DNA from: Altibacter sp. HG106
GTDB lineage: Bacteria > Bacteroidota > Bacteroidia > Flavobacteriales > Flavobacteriaceae
NCBI RefSeq assembly: GCF_028561755.1
Contig: NZ_JAQQTD010000002.1
Coordinates: 62,001-126,000, forward strand
Length of the DNA: 64,000 bases
Direction: 5' to 3'
Below, in pieces: positions 43,316-52,494 of this stretch; position 1 is the stretch's first letter, and each line of letters begins with the position of its first letter. The translations under genes and the position numbers were made by a program. A model generated the notes under the pieces. That model was not told the DNA's origin and ran no database searches. It saw only the letters and a list, made by a program, of their open reading frames with translations.

Positions 43316-44677
43316 TTATTTTATTTCTTTAATGGTATATAGTTGTGGAATCTCAGCATCCCAAGCGTAAGTGTCTTTGATTCCTTTTTGTAGGGCTTCT
43401 GCACTTTCTTTCTCACCGTGAACAATAAAAATTTGTTCTGGTTTGTTTTCTATCTCGTCCATCCAATCCAAAAGTTCTTTATGGTCTGCGTGTGCAGACA
43501 GTCCCTCAATTTCTGCAACTTGCATATGAAATGGCACCCATTTTCCATAAACTTTGAGTTCCTTGTCACCTTCCAACAGTTTTCTACCACGGGTTCCTTC
43601 AGCTTGATATCCAACAAAAAGCAAGGTGTTATTTGGGTTTTGGGCTTGGGTTTCGAGATAGTTGAGCATTCTGCCACCCGTGAGCATTCCACTACCTGCA
43701 ATTACGATTTTTGGATTGTTGTCCGTTCTTAGTTCCATTGTTTCGCGATAGCTACTAACGACAGTGAAGTGTGAACACATTTCTTCACATTCATATTCTT
43801 CTAATTTGTGCCAATCTCTTGTGCGGTGGAATAATTCTAGTACATTAGCACCCATAGGGCTGTCCATTATCATTTGCACTTTAGGGATTTTGTCTTTCTT
43901 GAGTAATCTCCAAAAAATCAGCATCATCAATTGGGCTCGTTCTACCGAAAAGCTAGGTATAAATAAACTGCCACCTCTATTGATGGTATCGTTGACCAAT
44001 TTTTCTATCTGTGGAATTGCTTCCACTTCGTCTGGATGAAACCTACCTCCGTAGGTTGACTCTATTAATAATACATCTGCCTTTTTTGGCTTTAAAGGTG
44101 GATACAATAGTAAGTCGTTAGTTCTTCCTATGTCTCCCGAAAACACAAAACGTTTTCCGTTTATATCCAATTCAATGTAGGTTGCACCAAGAATGTGTCC
44201 GTTGTATTGAAATCGAACCTTCACATTTTTGAGAATGGGTAGCCATTGCGATGGCGGCACCCCTTTGAAGTAAGGAACGGTTTTTTCTACATCCTTTAAA
44301 TCGTACAATGGTTTAGCCGGGTTGTGTTTAGAATAGCCTTCTTTGTTAGCGCGTTCGGCTTCTTGTTCTTGTATTTTGGCACTATCGTTCAATATAATTT
44401 TTGCAATATCCAAAGTGGGATTAGTACCATAGATGGGGCCTTTAAAGCCTTGCTTTACCAATCTTGGCAAATAGCCTGTGTGGTCCATATGGCCGTGAGT
44501 GAGTAAAACCGCATCAATATCAACAACATTAACTGGCGGGTACTCCCAGTTTTTTGCGCGTAGTTCTTTCAATCCCTGAAAAAGGCCGCAGTCTATCAGT
44601 ATTTTTCTAACACCAGTATCTACCAGATATTTTGAACCTGTTACGGTACCAGCTGCTCCTAAAAAGTGTATATGCAT
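43316..44677 (-). CDS. MBL-fold beta-CASP RNA-type metallohydrolase
   Basis: 453 residues. Metal motif HGHMDH at 61-66 (LLTHGHMDHTG), D in GDIGRT, the beta-CASP insertion (about 185-390), then the RNA-specificity motif region with LSAHADHKELL and HGEKESA near the C-terminus. It matches the ysh1/CPSF73-like ribonuclease type. It may process or degrade RNA under stress, but the substrate is not known. It is spaced three bases from the AMP phosphorylase gene. Confidence 0.9.
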   Translation of the reverse strand: MHIHFLGAAGTVTGSKYLVDTGVRKILIDCGLFQGLKELRAKNWEYPPVNVVDIDAVLLTHGHMDHTGYLPRLVKQGFKGPIYGTNPTLDIAKIILNDSAKIQEQEAERANKEGYSKHNPAKPLYDLKDVEKTVPYFKGVPPSQWLPILKNVKVRFQYNGHILGATYIELDINGKRFVFSGDIGRTNDLLLYPPLKPKKADVLLIESTYGGRFHPDEVEAIPQIEKLVNDTINRGGSLFIPSFSVERAQLMMLIFWRLLKKDKIPKVQMIMDSPMGANVLELFHRTRDWHKLEEYECEEMCSHFTVVSSYRETMELRTDNNPKIVIAGSGMLTGGRMLNYLETQAQNPNNTLLFVGYQAEGTRGRKLLEGDKELKVYGKWVPFHMQVAEIEGLSAHADHKELLDWMDEIENKPEQIFIVHGEKESAEALQKGIKDTYAWDAEIPQLYTIKEIK

Positions 44678-44705
44678 TATAATATTGTTTATTTATTCTT
44701 TAATT

Positions 44706-45548
44706 TCATTTTGTTCTACATAGTTCTTCAGAGTCTTGTAAAATCTTTTTGTGCCTGGATTTTTCAATTCCTACTTGATTTAATAAATCTGGATTATTGT
44801 GTACTTCCTTACAGAGCACGGTTCCAGTTTCGAGTAGCAATGTTTTCTCCCGTTTTGTAATTGTTGTTAACGCTGTGAGTGGATGTAGACCAGATTGGTC
44901 AATTCTATCTTTAAGACCATTTCCCTTAGGGTAATCCCAACTATTCATTATTAATCCAGTACATTTACCATATTGTATAGCATCTGTAGTAAAGCGGGTA
45001 TTCGTGTAAACGCCACCTTGATGAATTTTTGTTTGGTGACCTTTTTGACGTTCCCATTGCTTTTCTACATCTAAAAATCTCGAATTGATGTATAATGGAA
45101 TCTTTACATTGCAAAAGCGTCCTTGGTCACTATGGTATTTGCATTCAATCATATAATGCTTATTGTCTTTTTGCGCAATGACATCTACTTCGTGCTTAAC
45201 ACAATTGCCTTGCACTATAACTCCAACTTTCGTTTCAAACCCTTCCTGTTCCATTATCTTACCTATTAATTTTTCAAAAGGGAAACCAGAAGGTCCTAAT
45301 TCCATAATAGCTTTTTTGAGTTTGTATTTTGAAGCACTTACTCGCGATTTTCGTTTAAGCATCCTAAAGGCCATTTGGTAGATTTTCTTGGTTGATATAC
45401 CCTCGTATATAGTAGCTTCAATATGTTCAACTATCTCTTGGATAAGTACTTCACTTGCGTGCGCGCGCCGTAATGAGTTGATGAGTTTTTCACTTTTGAA
45501 GGGCTCTATCTCTCCAGAATGTTTTATTATGTTTATGGAATCGTTCAT
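44706..45548 (-). CDS. ATP-cone domain fused to a restriction-endonuclease-like domain
   Basis: 280 residues. An ATP-cone occupies about 5-90 (NIIKHSGEIEPFKSEKLINS and the SKYKLKKAIMEL end typical of NrdR and ribonucleotide reductase cones). A restriction-endonuclease-like (Mrr-type) core follows: HEVDVIAQKDNKHYMIECKYH with D116-like and E-C-K catalytic pattern. So an allosteric nucleotide sensor is coupled to a putative nuclease. It should detect ATP/dATP level. It is in the middle of an energy-metabolism operon, not in a defence locus. Confidence 0.85.
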   Translation of the reverse strand: MNDSINIIKHSGEIEPFKSEKLINSLRRAHASEVLIQEIVEHIEATIYEGISTKKIYQMAFRMLKRKSRVSASKYKLKKAIMELGPSGFPFEKLIGKIMEQEGFETKVGVIVQGNCVKHEVDVIAQKDNKHYMIECKYHSDQGRFCNVKIPLYINSRFLDVEKQWERQKGHQTKIHQGGVYTNTRFTTDAIQYGKCTGLIMNSWDYPKGNGLKDRIDQSGLHPLTALTTITKREKTLLLETGTVLCKEVHNNPDLLNQVGIEKSRHKKILQDSEELCRTK

Positions 45549-45551
45549 TAT

Positions 45552-46382
45552 CTATATATGTATAGTCATTACAGGTAAGGTGGAATGGTTAGTAACACCT
45601 TCGGCGATACTCTTAGAAAATAGACTTAAAAATCCTGTTTTGCCGTGTGTCACCATCGCTATTAAATCTATGGGATGTTGTTTTATGAACGTATTAATGC
45701 CTGTTTCCACAGAAGGTTCATTATATACAGCCATTGAGTAGTTCTTCAACTCTGGAAAATTTTGCAATGTTTTTTCAATGGGGTCTAAACCAAGATTAAT
45801 ATTATTGAAATCTGTCTCGGTATTAATACGTAATAAGTGGATGCGAGCATCACATTTATTCGCAATGGATATTACCTGCTTAAAAGCATCGGTAATGTCC
45901 TCATCGAAATTTGAAACAAATGCAATATTCTTGAATGGAAAGTTGACTTCTTCATCTTTTACAACAATTACGGGTGCATTAGCTTTTCGTACAATTTGCT
46001 CAACATTACTTCCTGTTATTTCCCTAATGACACCTTTGGTTCCACTACTTCCAGTAATGATAAAGTCGTGTTGATAATGACCTGAATGGTCTAAAATATC
46101 ACCTTGACCTGCATCAAATTGTAAAAACGTTCGGCATTTTAGTCCGTTGCGTTCTGCTATTTTTTCTAATTCCCGTAATGCCGCTTTGGTCTTACCTATT
46201 TGCTTTAATGTTTCAGGATATCGCTTTTCCTTTTCTTTGTCCAGCTTTACCCAATCCACAGGGGTTTGCATAAGATGTAAAAAGTGAATTTCGGAATTGT
46301 ATAGCTTTGCCATTTCTATACCTAGTAGTTCAGCTTTGTTGCAGTTCTTTGAAAAATCGGTTGGTACTAATATGTTTCTCAT
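45552..46382 (-). CDS. Universal stress protein, tandem two-domain
   Basis: 276 residues, two USP domains (about 1-145 and 150-276). The first has the classic opening MRNILVPTDFSKNCNKAELL and the second half ends FLSLFSKSIAEGVTNHSTLPVMTI, with GHYQHDFIITGSSGTKGVI giving the nucleotide-binding glycines (GSSG). It is a cytosolic stress protein, common under energy limitation. It lies directly downstream of the D-lactate dehydrogenase gene and a second USP is encoded 9 kb upstream in the same block. Confidence 0.92.
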   Translation of the reverse strand: MRNILVPTDFSKNCNKAELLGIEMAKLYNSEIHFLHLMQTPVDWVKLDKEKEKRYPETLKQIGKTKAALRELEKIAERNGLKCRTFLQFDAGQGDILDHSGHYQHDFIITGSSGTKGVIREITGSNVEQIVRKANAPVIVVKDEEVNFPFKNIAFVSNFDEDITDAFKQVISIANKCDARIHLLRINTETDFNNINLGLDPIEKTLQNFPELKNYSMAVYNEPSVETGINTFIKQHPIDLIAMVTHGKTGFLSLFSKSIAEGVTNHSTLPVMTIHI

Positions 46383-46410
46383 TTTGGATGATTTATAGGT
46401 TCGTATAATT

Positions 46411-47406
46411 TTAGTTCAGTATAATTTCATTTCCAGAAGGTACTTTGTCTTCAAAACAGTCTAAATTGTATATGGTCGTGTCTGCGATATTTTTTAATGC
46501 GGTTTCGGTTAAAAATGCTTGATGACTTGTGATAAGAACATTGTTGAAAGTCATCAATCTTGCAATGACTTCATCTTGCAAAATTGTATCAGAGTGGTCT
46601 TCAAAAAATAGTCCTTCTTCCTCTTCATACACATCCATCCCGAAATACCCAATTTTGCCAGATTTTAATCCTTCTATAACGGCCTTGGTGTCAACTAAAC
46701 CACCTCGACTCGTGTTAATGAGCATAACACCTTTTTTCATTAAGCCTATGTGTTCCGTGTCAATTAGGTGTTGCGTTGATGGGGTCAATGGGACGTGCAG
46801 GCTGATTATATCTGCTTGTTTACAGATAGTAGTACAGTTGGTGTAAATGACGTCATAAGAGTCTATCAGGTTTTTATCCTCAGCGACATCTTGGGCCAAT
46901 ATCTTACAGCCCAAACCGTGAAGTATTTTTACGAGAACTGCACCTATTTTTCCTGTCCCTATAACACCTACTGTTTTACCGTTTAGGTCAAACCCTGTAA
47001 GTCCGTTCAGTGAAAAATTTTGTTCCCGAACTCTGTTGTGTGCTCTGATTATTTTTCGGTTAAGTGCTAAGATGAGTGCTAGAGTATGTTCTGCAATAGC
47101 ATATGGTGAGTAGGCTGGTACACGAGCTATTTTTAGTCCTAGTTTGTCAGCTTTTTTAAGGTCAACGTGATTGAATCCTGCTGAACGTAATGCGATATAC
47201 TCAATTCCTTGTTGATACAGCTCATCTAAGACATCAGCAGAGGCATCATCGTTAGAGAATAGTGCAATGGCTTTAGAGCCTCTCGCTAATCTTGCTGTTT
47301 CTTTCGTAAGCCTATATTCCAAAAAATATAACTCGTGCTTTCCGTCGTTTGCCTTGATAAGTGAAGGCTTATCGAATTTATGTGTACTAAATATTGTTGT
47401 TCTCAT
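46411..47406 (-). CDS. ldhA: D-lactate dehydrogenase (2-hydroxyacid dehydrogenase family)
   Basis: 331 residues. Rossmann glycine motif VIGTGKIGAVLVKIL, catalytic Arg in NTSRGGLVDT, Glu in DVYEEEEG and His in LITSHQAFLT. The early YIALRSAGFNHVDL segment is typical of D-LDH of the fermentative type. It would reduce pyruvate with NADH, regenerating NAD when respiration stops. Spaced 11 bases from pfkA. Confidence 0.92.
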   Translation of the reverse strand: MRTTIFSTHKFDKPSLIKANDGKHELYFLEYRLTKETARLARGSKAIALFSNDDASADVLDELYQQGIEYIALRSAGFNHVDLKKADKLGLKIARVPAYSPYAIAEHTLALILALNRKIIRAHNRVREQNFSLNGLTGFDLNGKTVGVIGTGKIGAVLVKILHGLGCKILAQDVAEDKNLIDSYDVIYTNCTTICKQADIISLHVPLTPSTQHLIDTEHIGLMKKGVMLINTSRGGLVDTKAVIEGLKSGKIGYFGMDVYEEEEGLFFEDHSDTILQDEVIARLMTFNNVLITSHQAFLTETALKNIADTTIYNLDCFEDKVPSGNEIILN

Positions 47407-47417
47407 AATTTAAGATT

Positions 47418-48392
47418 TTATGAACCAAAAAGTTCTAAAAGGTCCTGCAGTTCTTCATCTATATGGTGCTGTTTTACGACACTTTGAAATGAGGTTGTGC
47501 AAATCATATTGTTGTAGAGCCCAACCATTACGTTTTTAGAGCCTCTTAAAAGCACATCTACAGAAGCAGCACCAAGCCTGATTCCCAACATTCTGTCAAA
47601 AGCAGACGGGTTGCCGCCACGTTGCACGTGTCCTAACCTTGTAATTCGCAAATCGGCCTTTGGGTTGACTTCTTTAATTTTAGATGCCACTACGTCTGTA
47701 CCTACTTCATCACCTTCGGATACTATTATTAAGAATGCATCCTCACTATCATAGTTTTTTACTTTTTCTAATAAAAATGTCAAGTCTTGTGTGCTTTCAG
47801 GAATTAGAATTCCATTGGCACCGACAACCAAGCCAGAATGGATACCTATATATCCTGAATCCCTTCCCATAACTTCTACAATGAAGACGCGGTCGTGGGA
47901 TTCGGCTGTATCACGTATTTTATCAATGTTTTCAATGGCAGTATTTACTGCTGAATCAAAACCAAGGGTATAATCTGTTCCTGAAATATCATTGTCTATA
48001 GTGCCAGGAATACCTATAAACGGGATGTCGCATATTTTTGAAAAAACAAGTAAACCTTTAAAAGTACCGTCACCACCAATAGCTATTAGCGCGTCAATAT
48101 GGTTGGCCTGTAGTGTCCGTAATGCTTTTTTTCGACCTTCTAGAGTCATAAAACGTTCACTTCGTGCTGTTTTTAGAATAGTGCCGCCTCTGTGTGTTAT
48201 TTTTTGTAATTCGTGTGATTTTAATGTAACTAAATCACCGTCTATTAGTCCTTCATATCCTTTTCGAAACCCACTTAATTTGATATTATTTATTTCAGCA
48301 GATTTTGCGATGGCGTACAACGCAGCATTCATCCCGGGACTGTCGCCACCAGAAGTAAATACGCCAATATGTTTAATTTTATCAGTATTCAT
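47418..48392 (-). CDS. pfkA: ATP-dependent 6-phosphofructokinase
   Basis: 324 residues. GGDSPGMN at 15-22, GGDGT at 106-110 (Gly rather than Asp at the residue that selects ATP over pyrophosphate), catalytic TIDND at 131-135, and MGRDSGYIG. The enzyme phosphorylates fructose 6-phosphate in glycolysis. It is placed with fructose-bisphosphate aldolase and GAPDH genes, so the island holds three consecutive steps of the pathway. Spaced seven bases from the dicarboxylate transporter gene. Confidence 0.95.
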   Translation of the reverse strand: MNTDKIKHIGVFTSGGDSPGMNAALYAIAKSAEINNIKLSGFRKGYEGLIDGDLVTLKSHELQKITHRGGTILKTARSERFMTLEGRKKALRTLQANHIDALIAIGGDGTFKGLLVFSKICDIPFIGIPGTIDNDISGTDYTLGFDSAVNTAIENIDKIRDTAESHDRVFIVEVMGRDSGYIGIHSGLVVGANGILIPESTQDLTFLLEKVKNYDSEDAFLIIVSEGDEVGTDVVASKIKEVNPKADLRITRLGHVQRGGNPSAFDRMLGIRLGAASVDVLLRGSKNVMVGLYNNMICTTSFQSVVKQHHIDEELQDLLELFGS

Positions 48393-48399
48393 TAATTTA

Positions 48400-49755
48400 T
48401 CATTCTAAATTTGGTTTATTATCTGTTTTGATATTGGCTAATGACAGTCTTTTTCCATACAAGGTGTTGAATACCATACAAGCCGTAAGGTCGCCCGTAA
48501 CATTTACTGCTGTTCTAAACATTCCTAAGAGACGTTCCACACCGATGATAATGATGATACCCTCAGCAGGTATACCAACACTTCCTAAAACAGAAGCGAG
48601 AATCACCACACCACCACCTGGTATGGCTGGGGTGCCAATGGACGCTGCTACAATGGTTACAATGACAACAATGATGTTAAGCAAACTCATTTCTAAGCCA
48701 TAGGCTTGAGCTATAAAAAGGGTTGTTATGGTTTGATAGAGTGCTGTGCCATCCATATTAACGGTTGCACCAATAGGAATAATAAAATTACTGACGGTCT
48801 TATCTACATTTAATTCTTCCTCTGCTGTTTGAAGCGACAACGGCATTACGGCTGCAGAACTAGTGGTAGAAAAGGCCAATAGTTGGACATCTCTAATCTT
48901 TTTAAGGAATTGAAGCGGGTTAGACTTTCCAAGAAAGGCTACTAAACAAACGTAGAAAATCACAAGTAGTAACAGACCAAGCAGGACCACTCCCGCATAG
49001 TAAGTTAAACCCGATAATGAACTTAAGCCAACACTAGAGGTAAGCTGCGCCATAAGCCCAAATACGGCAATAGGTACTAGAAGCATTGACCATTTTACTA
49101 CCGTCATACAGACTTCCTGTATGGCGCTTAAAAGAAGCTTTACTGGGCGCAGTAAAGAATCCTCAAGCGATAGCACAGCTACACCAATAATGATTGTGAA
49201 AATCACGATACTTAACATCTCACCGCTTACCATTGATGCCAATGGATTTTCAGGAAGCAAATTTGATATGGCATCGGGTATGTTTTCAAGTCCGAAAGAC
49301 AGTTCAGAACCCTCTGAATTCACCACGGATATATCGTTGTGCTCTGATAGCGATTGTTGATGTAAAAAGCGTCCTGGTTTAAAGAGTTGAGATATAATCG
49401 TGCCTATACTTACTGAGACTATAGTGGTACCGAGAAAATAAAGCAGCACGCCACCACCAAGTTTTTTGAGGCTATCTTTATCATTGCTTGCGATACCTGT
49501 TATGATGGATGCTACAATTAATGGAATCATTATCATCTGTACTAGTTTAAGAAATAGCACTCCTGGAAGTGCAAGCCAATTACCTACCACATCAGCAGTT
49601 TCTTTGGATACCCAGCCATTTTGTGGGCTTAAGAGCAACCCAAAACCAACACCAAGTAACAGGGCGATAATGACTTTGAGCCATAGTCGGTTTTCTACTA
49701 GCTTTACTAAATAATCGTTAAGCGATTTAAGCGATTTTATCTCTGTGTCAAACAT
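48400..49755 (-). CDS. Dicarboxylate/amino acid:cation symporter (DAACS)
   Basis: 451 residues, eight hydrophobic helices and two re-entrant hairpins. The Ser-rich hairpin tip is AFSTTSSAAVMPLSLQ and the cation and substrate motif is NMDGTALYQTI, with the later TIVAASIGTPAIPGGG. This matches the GltP/GltT/DctA fold. Likely substrates are glutamate, aspartate or C4-dicarboxylates, taken up with H+ or Na+. It gives the block a carbon supply. Confidence 0.9.
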   Translation of the reverse strand: MFDTEIKSLKSLNDYLVKLVENRLWLKVIIALLLGVGFGLLLSPQNGWVSKETADVVGNWLALPGVLFLKLVQMIMIPLIVASIITGIASNDKDSLKKLGGGVLLYFLGTTIVSVSIGTIISQLFKPGRFLHQQSLSEHNDISVVNSEGSELSFGLENIPDAISNLLPENPLASMVSGEMLSIVIFTIIIGVAVLSLEDSLLRPVKLLLSAIQEVCMTVVKWSMLLVPIAVFGLMAQLTSSVGLSSLSGLTYYAGVVLLGLLLLVIFYVCLVAFLGKSNPLQFLKKIRDVQLLAFSTTSSAAVMPLSLQTAEEELNVDKTVSNFIIPIGATVNMDGTALYQTITTLFIAQAYGLEMSLLNIIVVIVTIVAASIGTPAIPGGGVVILASVLGSVGIPAEGIIIIIGVERLLGMFRTAVNVTGDLTACMVFNTLYGKRLSLANIKTDNKPNLE

Positions 49756-49764
49756 TCTTTTTTG

Positions 49765-50826
49765 TTATGCGATGTCAATTTTATCCTCCAGATATACCTG
49801 TTGAACCGATTGTAAAATATTTACACCCTCACCAAAAGGTTTTTGAAATGCTTTCCTACCCATTATCAGCCCAGAACCACCAGCTCTTTTATTGATTACG
49901 GCTGTGGTAATTGCCTCGACCAAATCAGACTCTCCTTTAGAGCCACCTCCGGAACTAATTAATCCTATTCTGCCCATATAACAATTTGCCACTTGTAGCC
50001 TACATAAATCAATGGGGTGTTTAGTGGTGAGCGTTTCATACATTTCATCATTATATTTACCGAAATCAATATTTTTAAATCCATAATTATTTGTAGGTAA
50101 TTTTTGTTTGATGATATCGGCTTGTATAGTAACACCTATATGGTTAGCCTGACCGGTTACATCGGCAGCTGTGTGATAATCTTCCTTTTCTGTTTTGAAT
50201 GCTTCGTTTCGGGTGTAGCACCACAAGATGGTTGCCATTCCCAAGTTATGGGCTTCTTCAAAAGCTTCTGATATTTCTTTAATCTGCCTATTGCTTTCTT
50301 TAGAACCAAAATAGATGGTTGCACCTATACCAATTGCACCCATATTCCAAGCGTCCTTTACCTTGCCAAATAAAGTTTGGTCATATTTATTAGGGTAGGT
50401 TAGCAGTTCATTATGGTTAACCTTTACTATGAAGGGTATTTTGTGGGCGTATTTTCTAGAATATAGACCCAATACACCAAAGGTTGATGCCACACCATTG
50501 CAACCTGCCTCTATGGCCAGTTTTATAATGTTTTCAGGGTCAAAATAATCAGGGTTTTTATAGAATGAAAAAGCAGCACTATGCTCTATACCTTGGTCTA
50601 TAGGCAAAATGCTTAGATAACCTGTATTTGCCAAGTTTCCGTGATTGTATAATTGAGCAAGACTTCTTAGTGCTTGCGGGTGGCGGTTGCTATTGCTAAA
50701 TATTTCTTCTTTGCTGTTACCATTAGGGGTATATATTTCATCTTTTGTGATTTTTTCACAAACGTGTTCTAGATAAAAAGAAGCTTTATCGCCTAGGTAT
50801 TCTTTAATATTTTCATAAGTATCCAT
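49765..50826 (-). CDS. fbaB: Class I fructose-bisphosphate aldolase (FbaB/DhnA type)
   Basis: 353 residues. The DhnA-type barrel is indicated by [32 protein letters not shown] and [11 protein letters not shown] with the phosphate-binding [16 protein letters not shown] near the end; a Schiff-base Lys is expected in the middle strands. It is metal-independent, an advantage when metals are mis-balanced. It cleaves fructose 1,6-bisphosphate and can also run in reverse. Gene order Fba-transporter-Pfk-Ldh places it in the glycolytic set. Confidence 0.92.
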   Translation of the reverse strand: MDTYENIKEYLGDKASFYLEHVCEKITKDEIYTPNGNSKEEIFSNSNRHPQALRSLAQLYNHGNLANTGYLSILPIDQGIEHSAAFSFYKNPDYFDPENIIKLAIEAGCNGVASTFGVLGLYSRKYAHKIPFIVKVNHNELLTYPNKYDQTLFGKVKDAWNMGAIGIGATIYFGSKESNRQIKEISEAFEEAHNLGMATILWCYTRNEAFKTEKEDYHTAADVTGQANHIGVTIQADIIKQKLPTNNYGFKNIDFGKYNDEMYETLTTKHPIDLCRLQVANCYMGRIGLISSGGGSKGESDLVEAITTAVINKRAGGSGLIMGRKAFQKPFGEGVNILQSVQQVYLEDKIDIA

Positions 50827-50854
50827 TTGTTATGATTTTAAGGTTTCATAGAAT

Positions 50855-51466
50855 TTATTTCTTCACGATGAAAAATTTTACAATGTCACTCCATAGCCTA
50901 GTTTCTTTGATGTTTTCGAATCCTGCTTTTTTAAGATTTTCATCTGTTCTTCGGTTAATATTATCACCGATTATATAGAGGGGAATAAAATTGAACCAAT
51001 CCATAAGAGTGCCCAACATCTTGTTGCCGCTCCGGACGTGTTCAAGCATAATCAGCTGTCCGTTAGGTTTGAGGACTCTTTTAATTTCTTCTAAACCTTT
51101 TACAGGGTTTGGTACCGAGCAAAACACACAGCTTGTTAGGATTGTATCAAAGGATTCATCTTTGAAGTCCATATTTTCCACATCCATTTCCAAGAAACTT
51201 GTTCTTGGTAGGTCATCCTTATATTTTGCTTTCGCTTTATCAAGCATTTTTTTACTAAAATCAATAGCAGTTAAATCCATTTCAGTGCTATAATACCGTA
51301 GGTTTTTACCTGTACCCACGCCAACTTCAAGAGTTTTTCCCTTAGCCTGATTAACAAGTTCTTTGCGCCATTTATCAAATCCGCTTGTACCCATAGGTTT
51401 TTCCAAAAGGTCAAAATAGCCGGCAATCCTATCATAGCGTTTTCTTATTTTATTGGTATTATCCAT
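50855..51466 (-). CDS. Class I SAM-dependent methyltransferase (UbiE-like)
   Basis: 203 residues. SAM-binding motif LEVGVGTGKNLRYY, acidic loop after DLTAIDFSKKML, and SCVFCSVPNPVKGLEEIKRV as motif post II; the end is GAP-like membrane-facing (WFNFIPLYIIGDNINRRT). The type methylates small molecules, often quinones or phospholipids; the substrate is not identified. It lies between the GAPDH and aldolase genes (12 and 28 bases gaps). Confidence 0.85.
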   Translation of the reverse strand: MDNTNKIRKRYDRIAGYFDLLEKPMGTSGFDKWRKELVNQAKGKTLEVGVGTGKNLRYYSTEMDLTAIDFSKKMLDKAKAKYKDDLPRTSFLEMDVENMDFKDESFDTILTSCVFCSVPNPVKGLEEIKRVLKPNGQLIMLEHVRSGNKMLGTLMDWFNFIPLYIIGDNINRRTDENLKKAGFENIKETRLWSDIVKFFIVKK

Positions 51467-51478
51467 TGCTATTTTTTC

Positions 51479-52492
51479 TTAGTTGATTGATAAGCTTTTG
51501 TTTGTTTTTAGAATGGATTTTGAAGCATTTTTTTCTATGCCTGTTAATGCTCTAATGGCATCTATGGTTTCTGGGATTACAATAGCCTGGTTATCGACGA
51601 TGTAGGCATAAAACAGCTCATCGCCCTGTACTTTGAGCATATCTTCCCAAAGGGCTACTTCGTACATATCGCCCCAAGGTCGCCCCATATCTAAAAACAT
51701 TTCTTTAATGGTGTTGTTTGAAACCAAACCCTGGTCATAACGAATTAGTTTGATTCGGGTGGAAGTCTTAAACGCTTTTAGCACTTCTTCCTTAGTTGTC
51801 TGTTTTTTTAATTTCACGTTCCAATAGTGCATATGACTTAAGGTTTGGGGTACTTTTACCGCAGAGGTAATTACATTTAATTCTGGGTCGACGCTTTTAG
51901 CATCTGGCCCTTGATGGCTTGGAATATCCTTTTCAGGCACCATTGTATTCATAATGCCACCTAAATGGCTTTCCCAAGGGTCAGTAGCTCTTCTTAAAAG
52001 TGTTCCCCTTGCATAATCCAACAAGTCAGCTCTTTTTAATGCGGTTAACGTTCTCAGTATGGAAGTTGTATTACAAGAGACTACTCTAGTCGCATCCCGA
52101 TAAAGAGCTGATTCATAATTATTTTCGGCACTAAATGAATGCCCTGTAGTTTCGTGTTTTTCACCACCGTGCAATATAAATTTGATGCGCTGTTCCTTAT
52201 AGATTGCCACATTTTGGGCCGCAACCTTTTTAGGTGTGCAATCCACAACAAGGTCTGATTTATTTAAAAGTTCCTGCATATTTCCTTTTACGATAATACC
52301 TTCAGATTTCATTTTATTAGCGGCTTCTTGAGTTGCGGCGTAGATGTCATACTCTTTCCTTACTGCATTTTGAATGCGCCAATCACTTATTATATCACAT
52401 ACTCCTATGAGTTTCATATCATCTTGTAGGTTGATGGCATCTGCCACTCTCTTTCCGATAACTCCATATCCTATTACTGCTATATTTTTCAT
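51479..52492 (-). CDS. Type II (archaeal-type) glyceraldehyde-3-phosphate dehydrogenase
   Basis: 337 residues. Rossmann motif VIGYGVIGKRVADAI, catalytic Cys140 in VVSCNTTSILRTL, and RRATDPWESHLGGIMN with GPDAKSV matching archaeal GAPDH. This family (EC 1.2.1.59, uses NAD or NADP) is unrelated in detail to the bacterial GapA that a flavobacterium has anyway. It is common in archaea and found sporadically in bacteria. It sits beside other glycolysis genes in the same operon. Confidence 0.93.
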   Translation of the reverse strand: MKNIAVIGYGVIGKRVADAINLQDDMKLIGVCDIISDWRIQNAVRKEYDIYAATQEAANKMKSEGIIVKGNMQELLNKSDLVVDCTPKKVAAQNVAIYKEQRIKFILHGGEKHETTGHSFSAENNYESALYRDATRVVSCNTTSILRTLTALKRADLLDYARGTLLRRATDPWESHLGGIMNTMVPEKDIPSHQGPDAKSVDPELNVITSAVKVPQTLSHMHYWNVKLKKQTTKEEVLKAFKTSTRIKLIRYDQGLVSNNTIKEMFLDMGRPWGDMYEVALWEDMLKVQGDELFYAYIVDNQAIVIPETIDAIRALTGIEKNASKSILKTNKSLSIN

Positions 52493-52494
52493 TT

